Source: Orthonyx spaldingii (lineage: Eukaryota; Chordata; Aves; Passeriformes; Orthonychidae). Taken from it: a stretch of 64,000 nt of DNA. Below, piece by piece: positions 25,567-39,300 of this stretch; positions within the stretch are counted from its first letter, which is position 1, and each line of letters opens with the position of its first letter. A model generated the notes under the pieces. That model ran no database searches, was not told where the DNA came from, and saw only the letters and a list, made by a program, of their open reading frames with translations. Position numbers and translations under genes: made by a program. The stretch lies in contig VZTJ01003851.1 in NCBI GenBank assembly GCA_013397795.1, forward strand, positions 486,324-550,323, written 5' to 3'.

Positions 25567-28500
25567 AGCTAAATCAGTTCTAAAATTGTAGGGAAGAGCA
25601 AATTCTGTGATATAAGCTGTCTGATTTTGTTATTTTTCCAAATAAAATATTTGAAGGAATCGAGAAACTTCTCACTGAGCCATCTAAGTTCAAGCAAGTG
25701 TTTATAACATTTGTTTTTAATTCTTATTATGCATATGTTTGCAGTGGGATTTCATCAGATAGCTGAAGTTATTTATCTCAAAGAAAACAAAAGTCTGCAA
25801 AAAGCCCTGATACCATGACTTTAAAAAGGGAATACTAACTTTATAAGAGGTATAATACAATATTGTGAAAAGATTAGTGTTTGTTTTGAGATATGGTTGA
25901 GCACAGAACACCAGCCAAGTACTTGTCATCTTTACAGAGGAAACATAGAACTGGAATTATCCTTGGACAGACAAAGGTTGAAGAATCATTTGGATACTTA
26001 GTCTGCAACTATTTCTGTGTGAAGAGCTAGGAAGATTCCACAGCTGTGAAGACGTATCCTCTCAGTTTCAGCCTGGGTGATTGATCGCTTCCTCTGACAG
26101 CCCTAACTACAGCTTTGGAAAGACTTAGAGGTTGGAAGCTGGTTTACATCTATTCCACTGACTCCTAGGAAAGGATCAGACAAATATCCTGTTAAGAAAT
26201 AGAGCTTCTCTGACGTATCATAAAACACAGCAATGAGAACCAGATATCTTGTTGGAGTTTCTTTGCTGTGATATGTGATAGTGAAGCGTGCTCTGTCCAT
26301 GGCAGACTTACAGGTTAGATGGTGTTAATCACCTTTAAGTGGCTGGCTACAAGTACTTTGTCGTGTAGCTTGTGGATCTCTGTAATGCTCAGAATGAGAA
26401 AAGTCAAAGAATAAACTATAACACAGAAATGTTGTAAAAAGAAAATTTATAACAAGTTGGAAAGTAATTATTTTAATGGAATTATGGCATGATTAACTGG
26501 GGAGAAAATTAAAAACTTATTGTCATAATTTTTTTTGTGTAATCTTTTAAACAAAAATAAATATATAATAAGACATTTCTCTTATTCTCAGTATGCTGGT
26601 GCAAGTCAATAATATGCACAAGTACTCACATTTTCAGTTTTTTTATAAGGTTTTGCCTTTATCTTTTTGAAATTTCTTTTAAAGATCTATTATTTCCCTT
26701 GCAGAGACAATATGAACTGTCTGAGCAAACATGCTGGTTGAGTTAGCAACTGGAAGGAATGAAACACTACTAGCACCTAGAGAGATGTGTTTCCAACAGT
26801 CACCTTAATGAAGTGATTTCCCTTTGAAGTCAGCCTGACCCATGGGTAATAATTTTACACCAGCTCCAGCATCAGCAGCAGCTTGCCAATATTCTTGTCC
26901 TTTAAGAATCACAGTAACAGCCATATTCTCTGTTTGCAATGAAATAAATATTCTACAGATATACAACTGCAATGCTTCTCAGACAGAAGAAAATTCTTTC
27001 AATTATTTTGACAATATAGGTCTTACCCTCTTTATTTGAACATAAGTCAAGGGGTTCAGATGTGTCCTTAGTAAAAGTTTGGATTGTGGAGGCAGTAAAG
27101 AATGAGTGGAATAGTAATACACCAGAGGCAGTGGGCGTCTTCACTCTGATTCATTGATTCCAATTGTCCAATTGTGTGAAAAATAATAACAATTTATTTG
27201 AAGGTATTTTCTTTCTCCTCTGCCATGCCTATAGCTATTTTCCATCTCATTTCTTTGTCTGGTATATATAAATTTCACATCTCTGGTTAGATGAGTAAAT
27301 AAGATGTGACTTATAAGATCTGCAACACAAAGTCATTTACTACTGTGATATCTAATAAAGTTTACCTCTTCATCTTCTTGTATGAAAAATGCCTTTTTTT
27401 TCACTTTGTAATTTTCACTTTTAACTAGGAAATATCTTAGTGAAACATTTCAAAACAAATCAGTACAGATAAGAATACTGCAGTCTAGTATTTTGATTTA
27501 AGCTTTGATTGAATACATAAACAAAAATTAAATATTGGAAATCATGGCAAGATAAAAATGTTTGTGTTGGACTAAACACCTTCAAGCAAGAAATTCCTTT
27601 AACTTTCATCCTTCTCCTTGCTCTTTCCTTCACACTTATTCTACAAATTCAAAAAGGAGCTCTGCACCCTGCAAATATTAAGGCCTAACACATGCCAGTC
27701 AGTGTCAATCTGAATTCAGCTGAACCAAGTATTCAGGTAGTTAAATATACATATGTGTGCTGGAGTGGGACGTTATAGGAAATCTTACTGAGACAGAAAT
27801 ATAAGCAATTTTTCTTTTCAAAAAATGGCAAAAATTGCTTAGACGAGACTTAAGCTTAGAAGTGATTAGGACATTTTTGAAAGTAACTTTCAGTATTTTC
27901 AAAAATGTGCTCCTTCAAAATGCCAATCACAGCTTCTGAGCATTTAATTTCCTTGGCAGTTTCAGTGCCCCTGCTGCTAGTGGGACTGCCTGGTGTGAGG
28001 CTGTGGCTGTCTTTCTTACTGCTGCTTTGACAGGCTTCAGGCTCAGGAAAAGTGTCATCAGTTCTCTGCAGACCACGCCACAGCAACAGTTGATCCAGGG
28101 GGAAAAGAAGATGGGAAAAAGAAAAGGTGAATGGAAACCTTTCAGAACTCAGTTCTTAAAGAGAATAGTATGGTGCATTTCAAAGATTTACTTGCAAGTT
28201 TCTTATTGACAAATTTGTTAAAGAAAAAAAAACCAAATGGCTACACCATATGAAAAATACCTTTTAAATATTTGTCATTGTTATTTTGTAGAATAATTCC
28301 AAAATCAATTTTGATTTGTTTTTCTAGCAACAAAAAAATTTACACTTTCTTCTTTCTTGTTTTCCTTTTTGTTTGTTTTGTTGCTTTTTTTTTTTCCTTT
28401 CTTCCCTAACTGTTACACTAAATTATTTGTAAGAAAGGAGAATTCTCTTTTTTTAAAAATCACTCCCAGAAACTTAAATTGTGCTGGACTTCAGTTCAAA

Positions 28501-30764
28501 GTCATTAAGAGTAAGTAATATTTTAAAACATGTCCAAAGAAAATGGATGATAAAATGCCTTCAAAAAATATCTTTAGTATTCTGTCCAGTTCCCATGAAT
28601 CTTAGATATAGGACTACGTGTCATCAGGCAATATGATGCCAAGATAAAACTTAAAATTTCATGACTACAGATACTTATACACAGAGCCAAAGTGCCGAGC
28701 AAAAAAACCAGAAATATGTTGATCTGTCTTGTAGAAGCCTAGATTTCCAAGCCTGCTTATAGCAAGAACGCAGATGTGAATAATGATCTTTTTTTTTCAC
28801 TAGAAGCCTTCACTTTTTTCTTTATAGAAAGATTTGTTCCACAAACAAATAAAATCAGATTAAATTTCCTAGGGCTTAAAAGATGTGCTGGAAAATCTTG
28901 ACTTTTTTTTCGTATAAGACTTTAGAAATGTAATTTCCCTTTCTTCATTAGAGCTTTAATTTTTGTACCATCATTTCAGCTAAATTTGTTGAAGAATCTC
29001 TAAAAACAGTAATTATACCTTCTTTTTTTATTACTCTTTTTTGTTTAGAATTTTCTTTTTATGCTTTCTTGAACTAGCACAGAACTAGCTGTCATATACG
29101 TGGTATCACACGGAAATAGCAATTGTTGTTGTTCATGAATCACCACATCAGCCTGCTGCTGGATCAACAACAGCACACCATACAAAGGTGTGCCAGGCTC
29201 CTCAGTGACTCTCTCTCAGTGAGAGAAAGTTAAAGTTCCAGGACTCACGCATTTCAATGCTTCTAGTATCCATTCCCTCATTTCTTTGCAGAGTGGATAT
29301 ATTCTGAATATTTCAAGGATGTATATATATTTAATTAGATGTTAAAAATCCCAGAAAAATTTTGAGCATATGGATCTTCTTATGAATACGTGCTTTGTCC
29401 AGACTTGGTGACTGTCAGCAAGCAGTAAAAAGGTGACAGGATTCCACCAAGCTCTGCTATGGCTATGTTAAGGTAACTTACAAGCATGGTCACAAACAGA
29501 ATCCCTCATTGTCTCAGTAGAAGATGCAGGCCCTACATATTTATTTACTTTTTTTTCTCTGCCATGTCTTCCATGGAAAACAAGTATAGTTGTTTCTGAA
29601 AATCCATGTTAAACTAAAAGAATGGTAAGTCATATTATGAAACTTTAAAAATAGCTGAGATTGTGCTTAAATTTTCTTAAAAAATAAGTCACCCTTCAGA
29701 AAAATGGAGATGTTGAAACTTTCGGTGAGAAAGCTGAAAGTTTTGGGTAACTGGTTAGGAAGGGAAGAGAGATTGTAATGGTAAATGGTTTATAACATAA
29801 ATGTTAAACTCTAGAAAACTGTGAATAATCCTTAAGTCATATCATTTGTAAGACGTAAATAATGAAAGCCATGTGATCTAATTAATATAATGGTTTGTTC
29901 ATGCCTGGTACATTACTATACTGTGGGTTTTTGAGAAGAATTTAGCAAAAAGCACGGCAGCCAAAAACAAGTCAGCCTAAAATTCATGTCAAGAAAAGAG
30001 TGGTTTGAAGTAACAATTTTGCAATCTTTGCAAGGAAAAAGTAACTGAGAGTGAAAAATACAGAAGTCAAAGACAATCTGACCTTTGGGTCAGAGAAGAT
30101 GAAAAAAATTGCTCAGAAATGCACTTTTTTTAAGAAAAAAGAGAGAGGCATTGAATGCAGAAAGCTAAAGCAGAATCTTAAAACAGTAAATGAGAATGAA
30201 TGAGTAGACATGAAGAAAATGTCATGTTCATGTTCAGATGTAAAAGTCAGCAACTAGAACAACAAGAGACATTTTTATATCATATCCCCAACCAAATCTT
30301 AAATATGTCACTGTTTGCCCTCTGGGTATTTTGCAGTTTCTGTTCTAGGGGTATCCTTGTGATCATTTCTGATCGCCTCTAACAACCTCTGGGCTCAGTT
30401 GTGGAGACAATGATGGATCTGATGATTTTGGTCAAATTAAAATGTGTTTAATGAACTAAATTTTATATAAGACAAACCATGATTACTTCAAACAATGGGT
30501 TTGGCTGATATTAGTCTTCTAGTCTAGCCTGAACTGTAATGTTTGTGAGATGCTACAGGAAAAATTCAATACTAAAGTATTTTTTGAATTTGTTTTCTCA
30601 ACTTTAGTCATGTTAGTTTGTGTTGATTTCTGCACTTCCGTCAAACTTGACAGTTCCACCTCTATATCCACAGAGATATGATGTATGACATTCACTCTTG
30701 TCCTGCCACAGGGGGCTATGGGAAAGTCTGGCTTCATACTTTTTACTACTCCCGCATCAGAACA
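25567..30764. other. Unique AT-rich DNA, no gene seen
   Basis: No known repeat or exon-like frame. A near-perfect 10-bp stem of CT/GA repeats lies at 29208-29230. Several T-rich runs occur at about 28360-28400 and 28790-28800. Confidence 0.55.
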
Positions 30765-30890
30765 TTGAAGATACTTCAGAGCTTTTTCTTCTCCAAGTGG
30801 TACAAGCCCAACTGTCTCAGCTTTTCCTCATATGACAGATGTTCCAGTTTCTTGATTACCCCCACGGCACTTTTCTGGACTTGATTATGA
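30765..30890 (-). mobile_element. CR1 LINE fragment, internal 3' region
   Basis: The plus-strand text matches reverse-complemented avian CR1 blocks: ACAAGCCCAACTGTCTCAGC, then a TTTTCCTCATA block, then GCACTTTTCTGGACTT. Orientation is therefore minus. The copy is short and diverged and lacks the 3' tail. Confidence 0.8.
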
Positions 30891-30939
30891 TGTCTCTTCT
30901 CTCCACATCACCCTGCACACTATGCTTGTCAGTCTTGTT

Positions 30940-30998
30940 ACAGAATCATAGAATCACAGAATGAGAGAGTCACAGAATCATAGAATATGCTGAGCTGG
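30940..30998 (-). mobile_element. CR1 3' tail (two tails in series)
   Basis: CAGAATCATAGAATCACAG is followed a few bases on by CACAGAATCATAGAATATGC and GAGCTGGA. Both are the reverse complement of the CR1 terminal ATTCTATG-type repeat. Two tails in succession suggest either tail expansion or two insertions at the same point. Confidence 0.85.
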
Positions 30999-31045
30999 AC
31001 TTTCTTACTTGATAGAGGTTCTTCATGTCTCTCCACCACTCTTCC

Positions 31046-31560
31046 TAGTTTAAAGCTTTCCTCATCATTTTGGCCAGCCTGTTGGCAAAGATGTTTTTCC
31101 ACCACTTAATTGGGTGAATCTTTTCTCTTCCTAGCAGTCATTATTGTCAACAAATATATGATAGTCACAGAAACCAAATCCCTGCTCTTGACATCAGCTG
31201 CACAAGCAGTTGTTGACCTACAGGATATACCCACTCCTTCTCAAGACCTCTCTTCCCCTTCCCCATCAGGGTCAAGGAGACACCACCTGCACTGCTGTGC
31301 TCTTGAGTGTCTCCTCCAGAGCCAAGTAGTGATGTTTGATATTTTCCTGGAATTCTCTGGTACTATGATTGGCGTACACATGAAAAAGCGGATGGGGTCT
31401 GCTGTTGCTTGAGGGCTAGACAAACCTTGGCAGTCTTCCCACAAAATCCCAAACCTACCCCTGTAGCAAGAAGCAGATGTCCCCAAACAGCAGCTTAGGT
31501 CAGCAACTGGAGCCTCTCCTCTGGAGCAAGAACACTGCCATCACTTGTGGCTTCCTCCTG
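31046..31560 (-). pseudogene. Decayed CR1 ORF1 (esterase-type) remnant
   Basis: Read on the plus strand, this 515-base stretch follows block by block a region I recall from the 5' part of avian CR1 elements: TTTGGCCAGCCTGTTGGCAA, then a TCTTCCTAGCAGTC block, GTTGTTGACCTACAGGAT, the AAGCGGATGGGGTCTG area and GAGGGCTAGACAAACCTTGG. In CR1, ORF1 can encode an SGNH-type esterase. Here the frame is broken by stops and indels on the minus strand. The block where a GTND-like motif is expected (about 31365-31385, minus) has lost it. It adjoins the CR1 tail at 30940, so most of ORF2 is missing between them. The family assignment is from memory. Confidence 0.6.
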
Positions 31561-32010
31561 GTGCTCAGCCTGAGCATAAAATATCTTCACTTTCAGTACA
31601 GTGGGGGATTCAGGCCCTCAGAGAAGATCAAGTCAAACTCATTCACTTGATCCATACCATTCTCATACTTTAGTCACAGATTTTAAACAACCCTCTTTAA
31701 AACAATACTTTTTTCTATTTTGGTATTGTCATGTAAGCAAATTTAATTAAATTGCATTAATTCTGAGCAGACAGGATGAAGAAGCAAAGGAAAGGGCCTG
31801 AAAGGGTAAAGAAGGAGTTGATTCTTTGTCTGGCTTTCACCAAAATTCCAGCAGCATACTATCATTAAGAAAGTCAGGATCAGTCAGAGATGATCAATCA
31901 AAAAGAAAAAACTTACAACTAGTTCGTAGTGAAATCCCTATGCAATGAAAAGCCAGTAACGATATTTCCTTGAGTCTGTAAAGTCAGTTTTGAAGCCAGG
32001 ATCTCTTCAG
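31561..32010. other. Unique spacer between CR1 pieces
   Basis: No gene or further repeat recognised. Confidence 0.5.
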
Positions 32011-32017
32011 TGAGGTG

Positions 32018-32040
32018 GTCATGACCTCTCCAGAGGTCAT
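32018..32040. promoter_or_regulatory. Palindromic nuclear-receptor-type half-site cluster
   Basis: TGACCT (32022-32027), six bases, then AGGTCA (32034-32039) form an everted repeat with spacer 6. The whole is a perfect 9-bp inverted repeat with a 2-base loop. GGTCATGACC just upstream (32017-32026) is itself a 10-bp palindrome. Function is inferred from motif form only. Confidence 0.35.
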
Positions 32041-32391
32041 CAAAAGTAGTCACAGGATTGTGAAGCATTGAAAATTTATTAGTTACAGTAAACAAAATCT
32101 TGCCTTTCCTCTCCCATTCTATCCTTCACCTACAGGAACAAATGTCAGTCTATCATCAAGACCACAAAATGCATGCACAGATAATTCTTGCAGACTTGTC
32201 ACGGTTACTATGTATATGTGTTTTCCTGCTGGCTTATAGGAAATTCAAAAATTTCCCGACATCCTGCTTTCTTTTTACTTTACTGAAGTTACACTGGGAT
32301 TCTAATAACATGGATAACAGGGCACACAAAAATATCTGGAGATTCAAGGGCACTAACAAGGCATGGTCTCAAAAGTGAATAAACATAAAAT

Positions 32392-32630
32392 TATAGAATC
32401 ATAGAATATCCTGTGTTGGAAGGGACCCAACTCCTGTCTCTGCACGGGACAGCCCCAGGAATCACACCATGTACCAGAGAGCATCATTCAAATGTTCCTA
32501 GAACTCTGGGAGACTTGGTGCTGTGACCACTTCCCTAAGCATCCTGTTCCAGTGTTCAACCCACCTCTGGGTGAAAACCTCAACTTAATATCCAATCTAA
32601 ACCCTCCCTGACACAAGTTCATACCACTAG
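32392..32630 (-). mobile_element. CR1 LINE, 3' end
   Basis: TATAGAATCATAGAATATCC is followed by a TTGGAAGGGACCC block, CTTGGTGCTGTGACCACTTC, a CCTGTTCCAGTGTTCAACC block and a CTGGGTGAAAACCTC block. These are in the order of reverse-complemented avian CR1, so the element is on the minus strand with its 3' tail at the left. It is 5' truncated near 32630, as is usual for LINEs. Confidence 0.92.
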
Positions 32631-32699
32631 ATGGTATGTTGGTATGTTCATATCGGCATGAAATACTGTGATATGTGTACATGCTATGACAAATAGTAT

Positions 32700-32741
32700 T
32701 CCAAGATGATCTTCAAGGTCCCATTCCAAGATTCTATAAAA
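32700..32741 (+). mobile_element. CR1 3' tail fragment, plus strand
   Basis: GATGATCTTCAAGGTCCCAT and then GATTCTATA match the extreme 3' end of CR1 in the plus orientation, opposite to the copy 70 bases to the left. Confidence 0.75.
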
Positions 32742-33302
32742 TAAGCTAGGTATAAAACTTCATGAAATCCCAGAGTAAGACAGGATGCAAAAGAAGTTGC
32801 AGCCAACAAGGGATGGCAAGCTGCCTGCTCTGAGTATGCCTGAGGAAATAAAAATATGCCTTTCCAGGATGATCAGCAAATCCCCACCTCATCTTTGCAA
32901 TTGGGTTTCTGTTGCTGCTGCCAAAGACAAGAGGGAGGACTGGAAAAACATGAAGAAGGTATTTCCCGACAACAATAGCTCTTCCTCTGAAACTCTTTTT
33001 GGCTGTTTTCCCTGGCCTGGGCCTGAGATTCCCCAACACTAAAACCTGGACCTCTTCCAGTTATCTGCCATTTCTTGGAAACCTGAGAAGGGTGTAGGGA
33101 CACTTGGATGTGAAACACTGGTGCTTAGTGGGGACTATCACACCAAAGCAAAGAAACAGGAGTTGGAAACAAGAACTGAAATGGGAATGTGAACACTGTA
33201 TTCCTGAGGAAAAGATGAAGGGGTTCCAGGAAAGAAGGAGGAGGCATGGCCTCACTCAGGTTCCCTGGAGCTTCCTGACATCTTGGCATCTTTCTCCACT
33301 TA
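32742..33302. other. Unclassified spacer, slightly GC-richer
   Basis: Open frames of up to 97 codons occur on both strands without recognisable domains. It may be a non-CR1 repeat remnant. Confidence 0.35.
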
Positions 33303-33352
33303 CTTACTATTATTAATCCATGCTTACTATTATCATTCCACGCTTACTATTT
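33303..33352. repeat. 20-bp minisatellite, about 2.5 copies
   Basis: Units begin at 33303, 33323 and 33343 with CTTACTATTAT-type text. The first two units differ at three positions and the third is partial. Confidence 0.8.
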
Positions 33353-36300
33353 CTGATAGCACCTGGGCAAAGCTGCAAACATCTTTTCTGAGTTTATCTG
33401 TTCAGACCCGTGGAACCAGGAGGAAAAAGTTGCTCTCCCAATCCCATGCAATTCTGTTCTTGATCCCATTGTTCCATTGACAAACACCTATATTGGTTTC
33501 ATTTAGATCTGTCTCACTTCCCCATGAGCTATACCTATTTTTCTGAAGCACAGCAAGAGACCTTTGTCTCATGGAAAGGACATCTTAGGGAAGTACTACC
33601 TAGTTCCTAGAGCACAACAATTCTTTGCTTTCTTATTTACTTCTGTTGTCTGTCTTTTATTTGGTGCTTTCATCCAGTCAGTCACCCTGTTGCTTTGTCA
33701 GTACCCAAAGTAAGACCTTGATGTTTAATCATTTACTACAATATACAATAGTGCATTGTTACAGCAGAAGATGTCAGCTTTGTGTTGCCTTGCAAAACAC
33801 ATCTCCAGACACCTTGTCACAATTTGGTGTGCTCCAAACAGCCCACTCCAACAGAATAACAATAATCAGGAAATAGGCACAGCCAGATAGTACCAATCTG
33901 AAAAGTCAGCATCAAAGGAACCAGCAAGGTGAGAACACAGCTCAAATACACCACTCTTGGTCTAACAATCAAATTCCAAATTGACAGGTAAAAGAGATCT
34001 TAAAGAGTTGATGTTAGGCTCTCAGCAATCTTTAGGACTGAAATCAGAGACATTTATAGAGTATTAGGGGCAAGACCTCCATCTGACCAGACAGGGCAAG
34101 GTTTGTACAGGGACGACTTTTTATATTCTGTTGAAAGGGAGTGGGATGAAGAGGTATAAAGAAAAGCAAATATTGGCTTGAGTATCTCATTTTGTCCCTT
34201 ACAAGGCTAGTAAGGACCAGGAAATTTTCATACAGTGTGTTGAAGTCAGAAAGAGGGTGGAAAAAAGGCCTGTGGAGAACTCAATGGAGAGTCAATTAAG
34301 ACCTGATGCCCCACAATAGATTATATGGGATATATATTATAACAAATAAACGAATATTTATCCAAAGCTTATTGCCTAAAGGAACAAGAAAGTGCTGAGG
34401 ATGGAATCAGGATGTGCCTTGAATGGCAGCTGCAGCTTTATTACTCTGTAAAAGTTCTTAAAAAAAAGTGAGATGCAATTTTTGAAAGGTGGAACCATCT
34501 GAGTCCTGAGCAGGCAAAAGATGAACCTTTGGGTCTTATGCGCATCTCTGTGTGTCCACATTCAAACCTAAGTATGCTCTTCCATGTCAGAATTCAAACG
34601 AAGATGACATTGGAGCTGCTTCATATCTTCCACCAATAATTAGCGATGACCAGTTTCTTTCTTTCTTTCAGTCTCAGTTTCCAATGCGAGTTACAACCAC
34701 ACTGAATTAGGCGAAAATATCATTTGGGACTTTGAGTGTTATTGCAGCTTACAGTATCATAAAAATTAAGTCATACTTTAAAACATTTGCTTTAGTCGAT
34801 ATCAGACACCTATGGATAGAAGGAACCATGTGTAAGAAACTCTTGAGATGATTTCAAGGAAACACGTCCATGACACCTTAATTATAAAAACACTTTTTAG
34901 CAATGGTAATGGCTTCTTTAAACAATAAACACTGTCTGATCACAGAAGACCTTGAAAGGCAAAATTCAGATCTCAGGTTGTTTCAGGTAGCATTGAAAGC
35001 TAATGTTTTGTTTCAGTCTAAGTGTGGACTCTGACATTTTTCTTTCAATAAGCTAAATTTTTAAGGTTTGGAATCTTAATTTCAAGGTTAACAAGAAAGA
35101 AAACCACACAAGAGCTTTTCAAACAATGGAATTCATATTCAAACCACTGAAATATTTATTTCTAAATCTCTTAAGATCAAAAGATAACTTGTCACATTCA
35201 CATTTGAGTATTGGTTGGTAATGCACAGAATCTATGATTACAGTAATTGATATGGATTAATACAATATTAATTGTATTTCTAAAGCACTGGTTCTGGAGA
35301 AAAGGTTCAATACAATCTTATATTCATCAGTAAACTTGCCATAAAGCAGAGTAAAATAAAAGATAAAAGAACGTCTTTTCAATTTGAATGACCAAGATTA
35401 AGATGGCTATATATATGCACTTTTTCCCAAAAAATTAATATTAAGTATACAACAGGGTCTGTCTCCCATAATGTAGCCAATGAAAGTATAGCACAGATGT
35501 GAAAGTGACCCACAGCTTCACAGTTAAGGCCAGAAGAATCATTTGAATTATCTTGTATGACATCTGCTTTAATATAGACTATAAACCCTCATCCTGTTTC
35601 TTTCCTGCATGCTATTAACATGCCTTACTTTAAAGTATTCTAATAAATAGTAGAAAATTTCTATAAAACTCTTCAACCCCCCTTTTAAAATAATTTTTTT
35701 TCCTTGAGGTGTACTGTGGTTAAACATTGGACTGTGGGGGAACTTTGGGCTATTTATTACCTTCACTGGAAATGCTATAACTGTATCTCTCATTCCAGAC
35801 CTTGCCTGCAGATTTGATGTAATTGTGTGGATGTTTTGATCATTAAACCGATGTGTTTGAGGTTGAAAAAGTATGTTTTATGACAGGCAATGAGGCATCT
35901 CACCTGATTTCTTCATAGGAAAGCATTATTTTTCTTCTTGGAATTGCAAAGGGCATTAGGTTTTCAATATTAGGGCCAAGATAACAATTTACTCTGTAGT
36001 TTTACAGGATTTTAATATGACGAAAAGACCCTTTCTAGTGGGGACTATCAAAACCTCTTTCCTCAGCTGCTCCATCATAGATGTGAAAAAGAAAGCTACA
36101 ACTTCACTAATGCAAAGTTTTCAAAATTCTCTGACTCAGAACATCAAAACCTCCTATAAAACTTGAGGGTTTAATACACAGTAATTGTTGGGATGTTTGT
36201 ATTTGCTTTCTTGAAAATTTTGTTAGTTAAATTTGTCAAGTTGCGTGGGTGGAAGTTGTTTTAGAGTGGTGCTCTAAATAGACCTGTCTACCTGATCTAG

Positions 36301-39300
36301 AGAGCAAGCTAAGGTGTTACTAGGTCTAACTGTTCTTATACTTTCTAGATCTGTTTTTACAGTGGATTTAAGTCCAACAGGTGAGAACAACTTTTGAGAT
36401 GCTTACATACAGTAATCCTAGTAACAATCTCTGTTCAAAGATGCTCAATGCTCTTCTGTTTCTGTGAATTATGTAAATTGGAAAAAAAATTATGTCCTTC
36501 AATCCTGTTGTGATCTCACTTTCTCTTTAGCAAATGCTCATAGATGAGGAAAGCCAAATGCAATGAAAGTAAATCAGATATTTCTATGCTGACACCTTCT
36601 TGCTTCTCTTTTCAGAGAAAAAACTTTAAATACTTTAAAAAATATTCTCACATTGAATAAGAAATTGGTTTCTGAGTCACAACAGAAAACAAATCTCTAA
36701 ATCTAGAACACAAAAACTTGTTCAAACAAAAGTGGCAATACTATCAATAATATGTTATTTCTTTCAGAGACTTTTGCTGGATGGATTTATCAGGAGCCTA
36801 CTACAGCAGAATAGCTCTTGAAACAGCCTGCAGCACTGCAAAGTTGACACAAGCTGTAGATGACCTTATCTGTAGCTGACACTACTGCTAACAATGATCT
36901 TGAGACAGTCAAAACTAAAAGATCTCTTTAGATGAGCGACCACATATTAGGTATGTATCAATATGAATGACATAGATTACACATGCTAAGATATAATATT
37001 ATTTTTATCACCATGGAAGGAGGATAGGCACTGTAGGAAGCAAGACCCCATACTGAGTTCTTTTGCTTTCTCAAAAGTCTCTAAATCTTTCATTCTTACC
37101 AAAAGTTTTGATTTTCTCCTTTTTTTATTATTTTATTCCACAGTCAAAGGGCAGAAAATTCCTAATAGAAATTCTTATCCCTGCTAGCTTTCTTGATGAA
37201 GCTTTTGTTACAACTGCTTTCATAAGCAAAATTCTCAGGTAGCCTTAGTAAAAAAGTAAGCAATGTTTTCCGAAGACACTAATTTTAAGGAGCTGTTATC
37301 CATAGCTTTTGTATGAAGGAGCATTACGAGACCCCTTCCTGATCTTATCAACTCTATTTAATAGGTCTTTGTTCTGTCATGGTTATACTTCTCCTTGGAA
37401 ATGACAGTAAGAGGTACTGAAGTGCCTATTCTAGTAGGCATGTCCTGACAGCCGTTCTGTCTGTGGGGGAACTCGTCTGAAATCTTGTCTGCTATATATC
37501 AAGATGGATATGAAAACCTTCTGTCTTTTAGACTAATTTGGAAAGTAATGAGAACATTCAAATATTGAAATCCAGCTGTCACCTCTCAGGATGACCTCAC
37601 TGTGCTAAGGTGGAGTTATATTAAGAGCTACTCTGAGCCAGCTCCAAATGAGATGATATGTCTACACGATACAAGTGAGAGTTCATAGAAAGATGGAAAA
37701 AAATTCATTAGGGTAAGTTGAATAAAAAATAAATACACTTTCAAGCAATCAAAAACTTTCTATTAATCAAGTCATACTTCAAAGCTAAATACAGAATGAA
37801 AAAATTACTCTCAGCTTAATAATACATGTTTATGGTGTGAGACAAGGTACTTGCACAGTAGTAGACATATTTGTTTGCAGGAGTGTTCAGGAATTTTCTA
37901 AGTAGCTGAACATACATTAAAAGATCAGTCAAACAATTTTTAAGTTCATCTCAGATGTGGTCAAGAGCAATTTTTCTTTGCTTTTCTTAAGGGAATTGGT
38001 TGTCAGAGCTAGTTCATCCATTGATTATGGCTCTGCAATGATGAATCTGCTGCTTTTTCTGTCAATTATTGTTTCTATGATATTCTATATCTTTAACTGA
38101 GCTGATGAATAAACTCATCTGCAGTGACAGTGAAGGATTATTTCTCTCTCAGATCACTAGGAAGATTCTTTATACTTATACTGCCTTTTCTATTGTTCCT
38201 AGCTATATTTCTCTCTGCCATATTTTCCATTTTTCCTTAATTAATAGAGAAGCCAATTCTCCACCAACTGGTAAGACCATTACAGCTGGGATCTTCAGTA
38301 AGAAGATAGACCTGAGCCACCTCTTCATATTTTTCATCTTTATGAGCGGTTTCTGGCTCCAACCACACAATTCATACTCTAGCTTACTGAGATGAACTCT
38401 GAAAGCAGTGTGACAAAACAGACAGTACATTTCTAGCTGTGTTTTTGTATTTCCTATCACAGTGCTAAATTACTTAATATGGTCTTTGCAACTAACCTAT
38501 TAAAAATTTAAGTGGCTAGGAAAAAATACTATGTGTGGTGTTAGAGCTGCTCTGTAAAGACAGACTTATGCAAACTGAAAAAAGAGATGATTAATAAAGT
38601 GGGATATTTTTGTTTCCCTGCAGTCCAGCAGTGTTGCTGCTGTTAAGCCCCACACAAAATACGTCAGTATTCGCATTTCCATTTTCTGCTATTGAAAGAT
38701 TTGGGTTACAGAACAAGCTTAGATGCCAGATACCTGCCTGCATTTCAGCTAGTTACCATGCCTCATTATTTGCATTTAACAACTGGTGATACTGAAGCTG
38801 TTGAAACTACTAATGTTCAATCTTTCTCTACTATAAAGGCACAATGATTTTTCAGATAAAACTGCTTATGCAAGGCTTCCAGACAGTCATGACATGAGAT
38901 ACTGCTACTATCTTTTGACAGGATTTCCCTATGACCTGTGTGAGTTATAAAGGATGCATGGACAACAATATCAGATTTGACAAAGGTTATACTTGTATAC
39001 TGCTTCTGAGTACTCAAATTAGCTAGCCTAATGTGTGAGATCAATTTTCCATTTGTGTGCTTCTTATTGACATAGTACCTGATTTTGTAGTTAGGGCAGT
39101 TCAAGAATGTTTTTTGTTACTGAAAGCAGATTGATCATTTAAAGTAATATCAGTGTGAGCCTTCATAAAAGGCCTTTTATAGTTTTACCAATCTGATCTT
39201 GTTTGATCTTTTTTTTTTTTTACAGCATGTCTTAAAATAGTAGGCATGTATTAAAATTTTCAGTTTCATGATATTTTTCATAAACATCAGTACAATCTGT

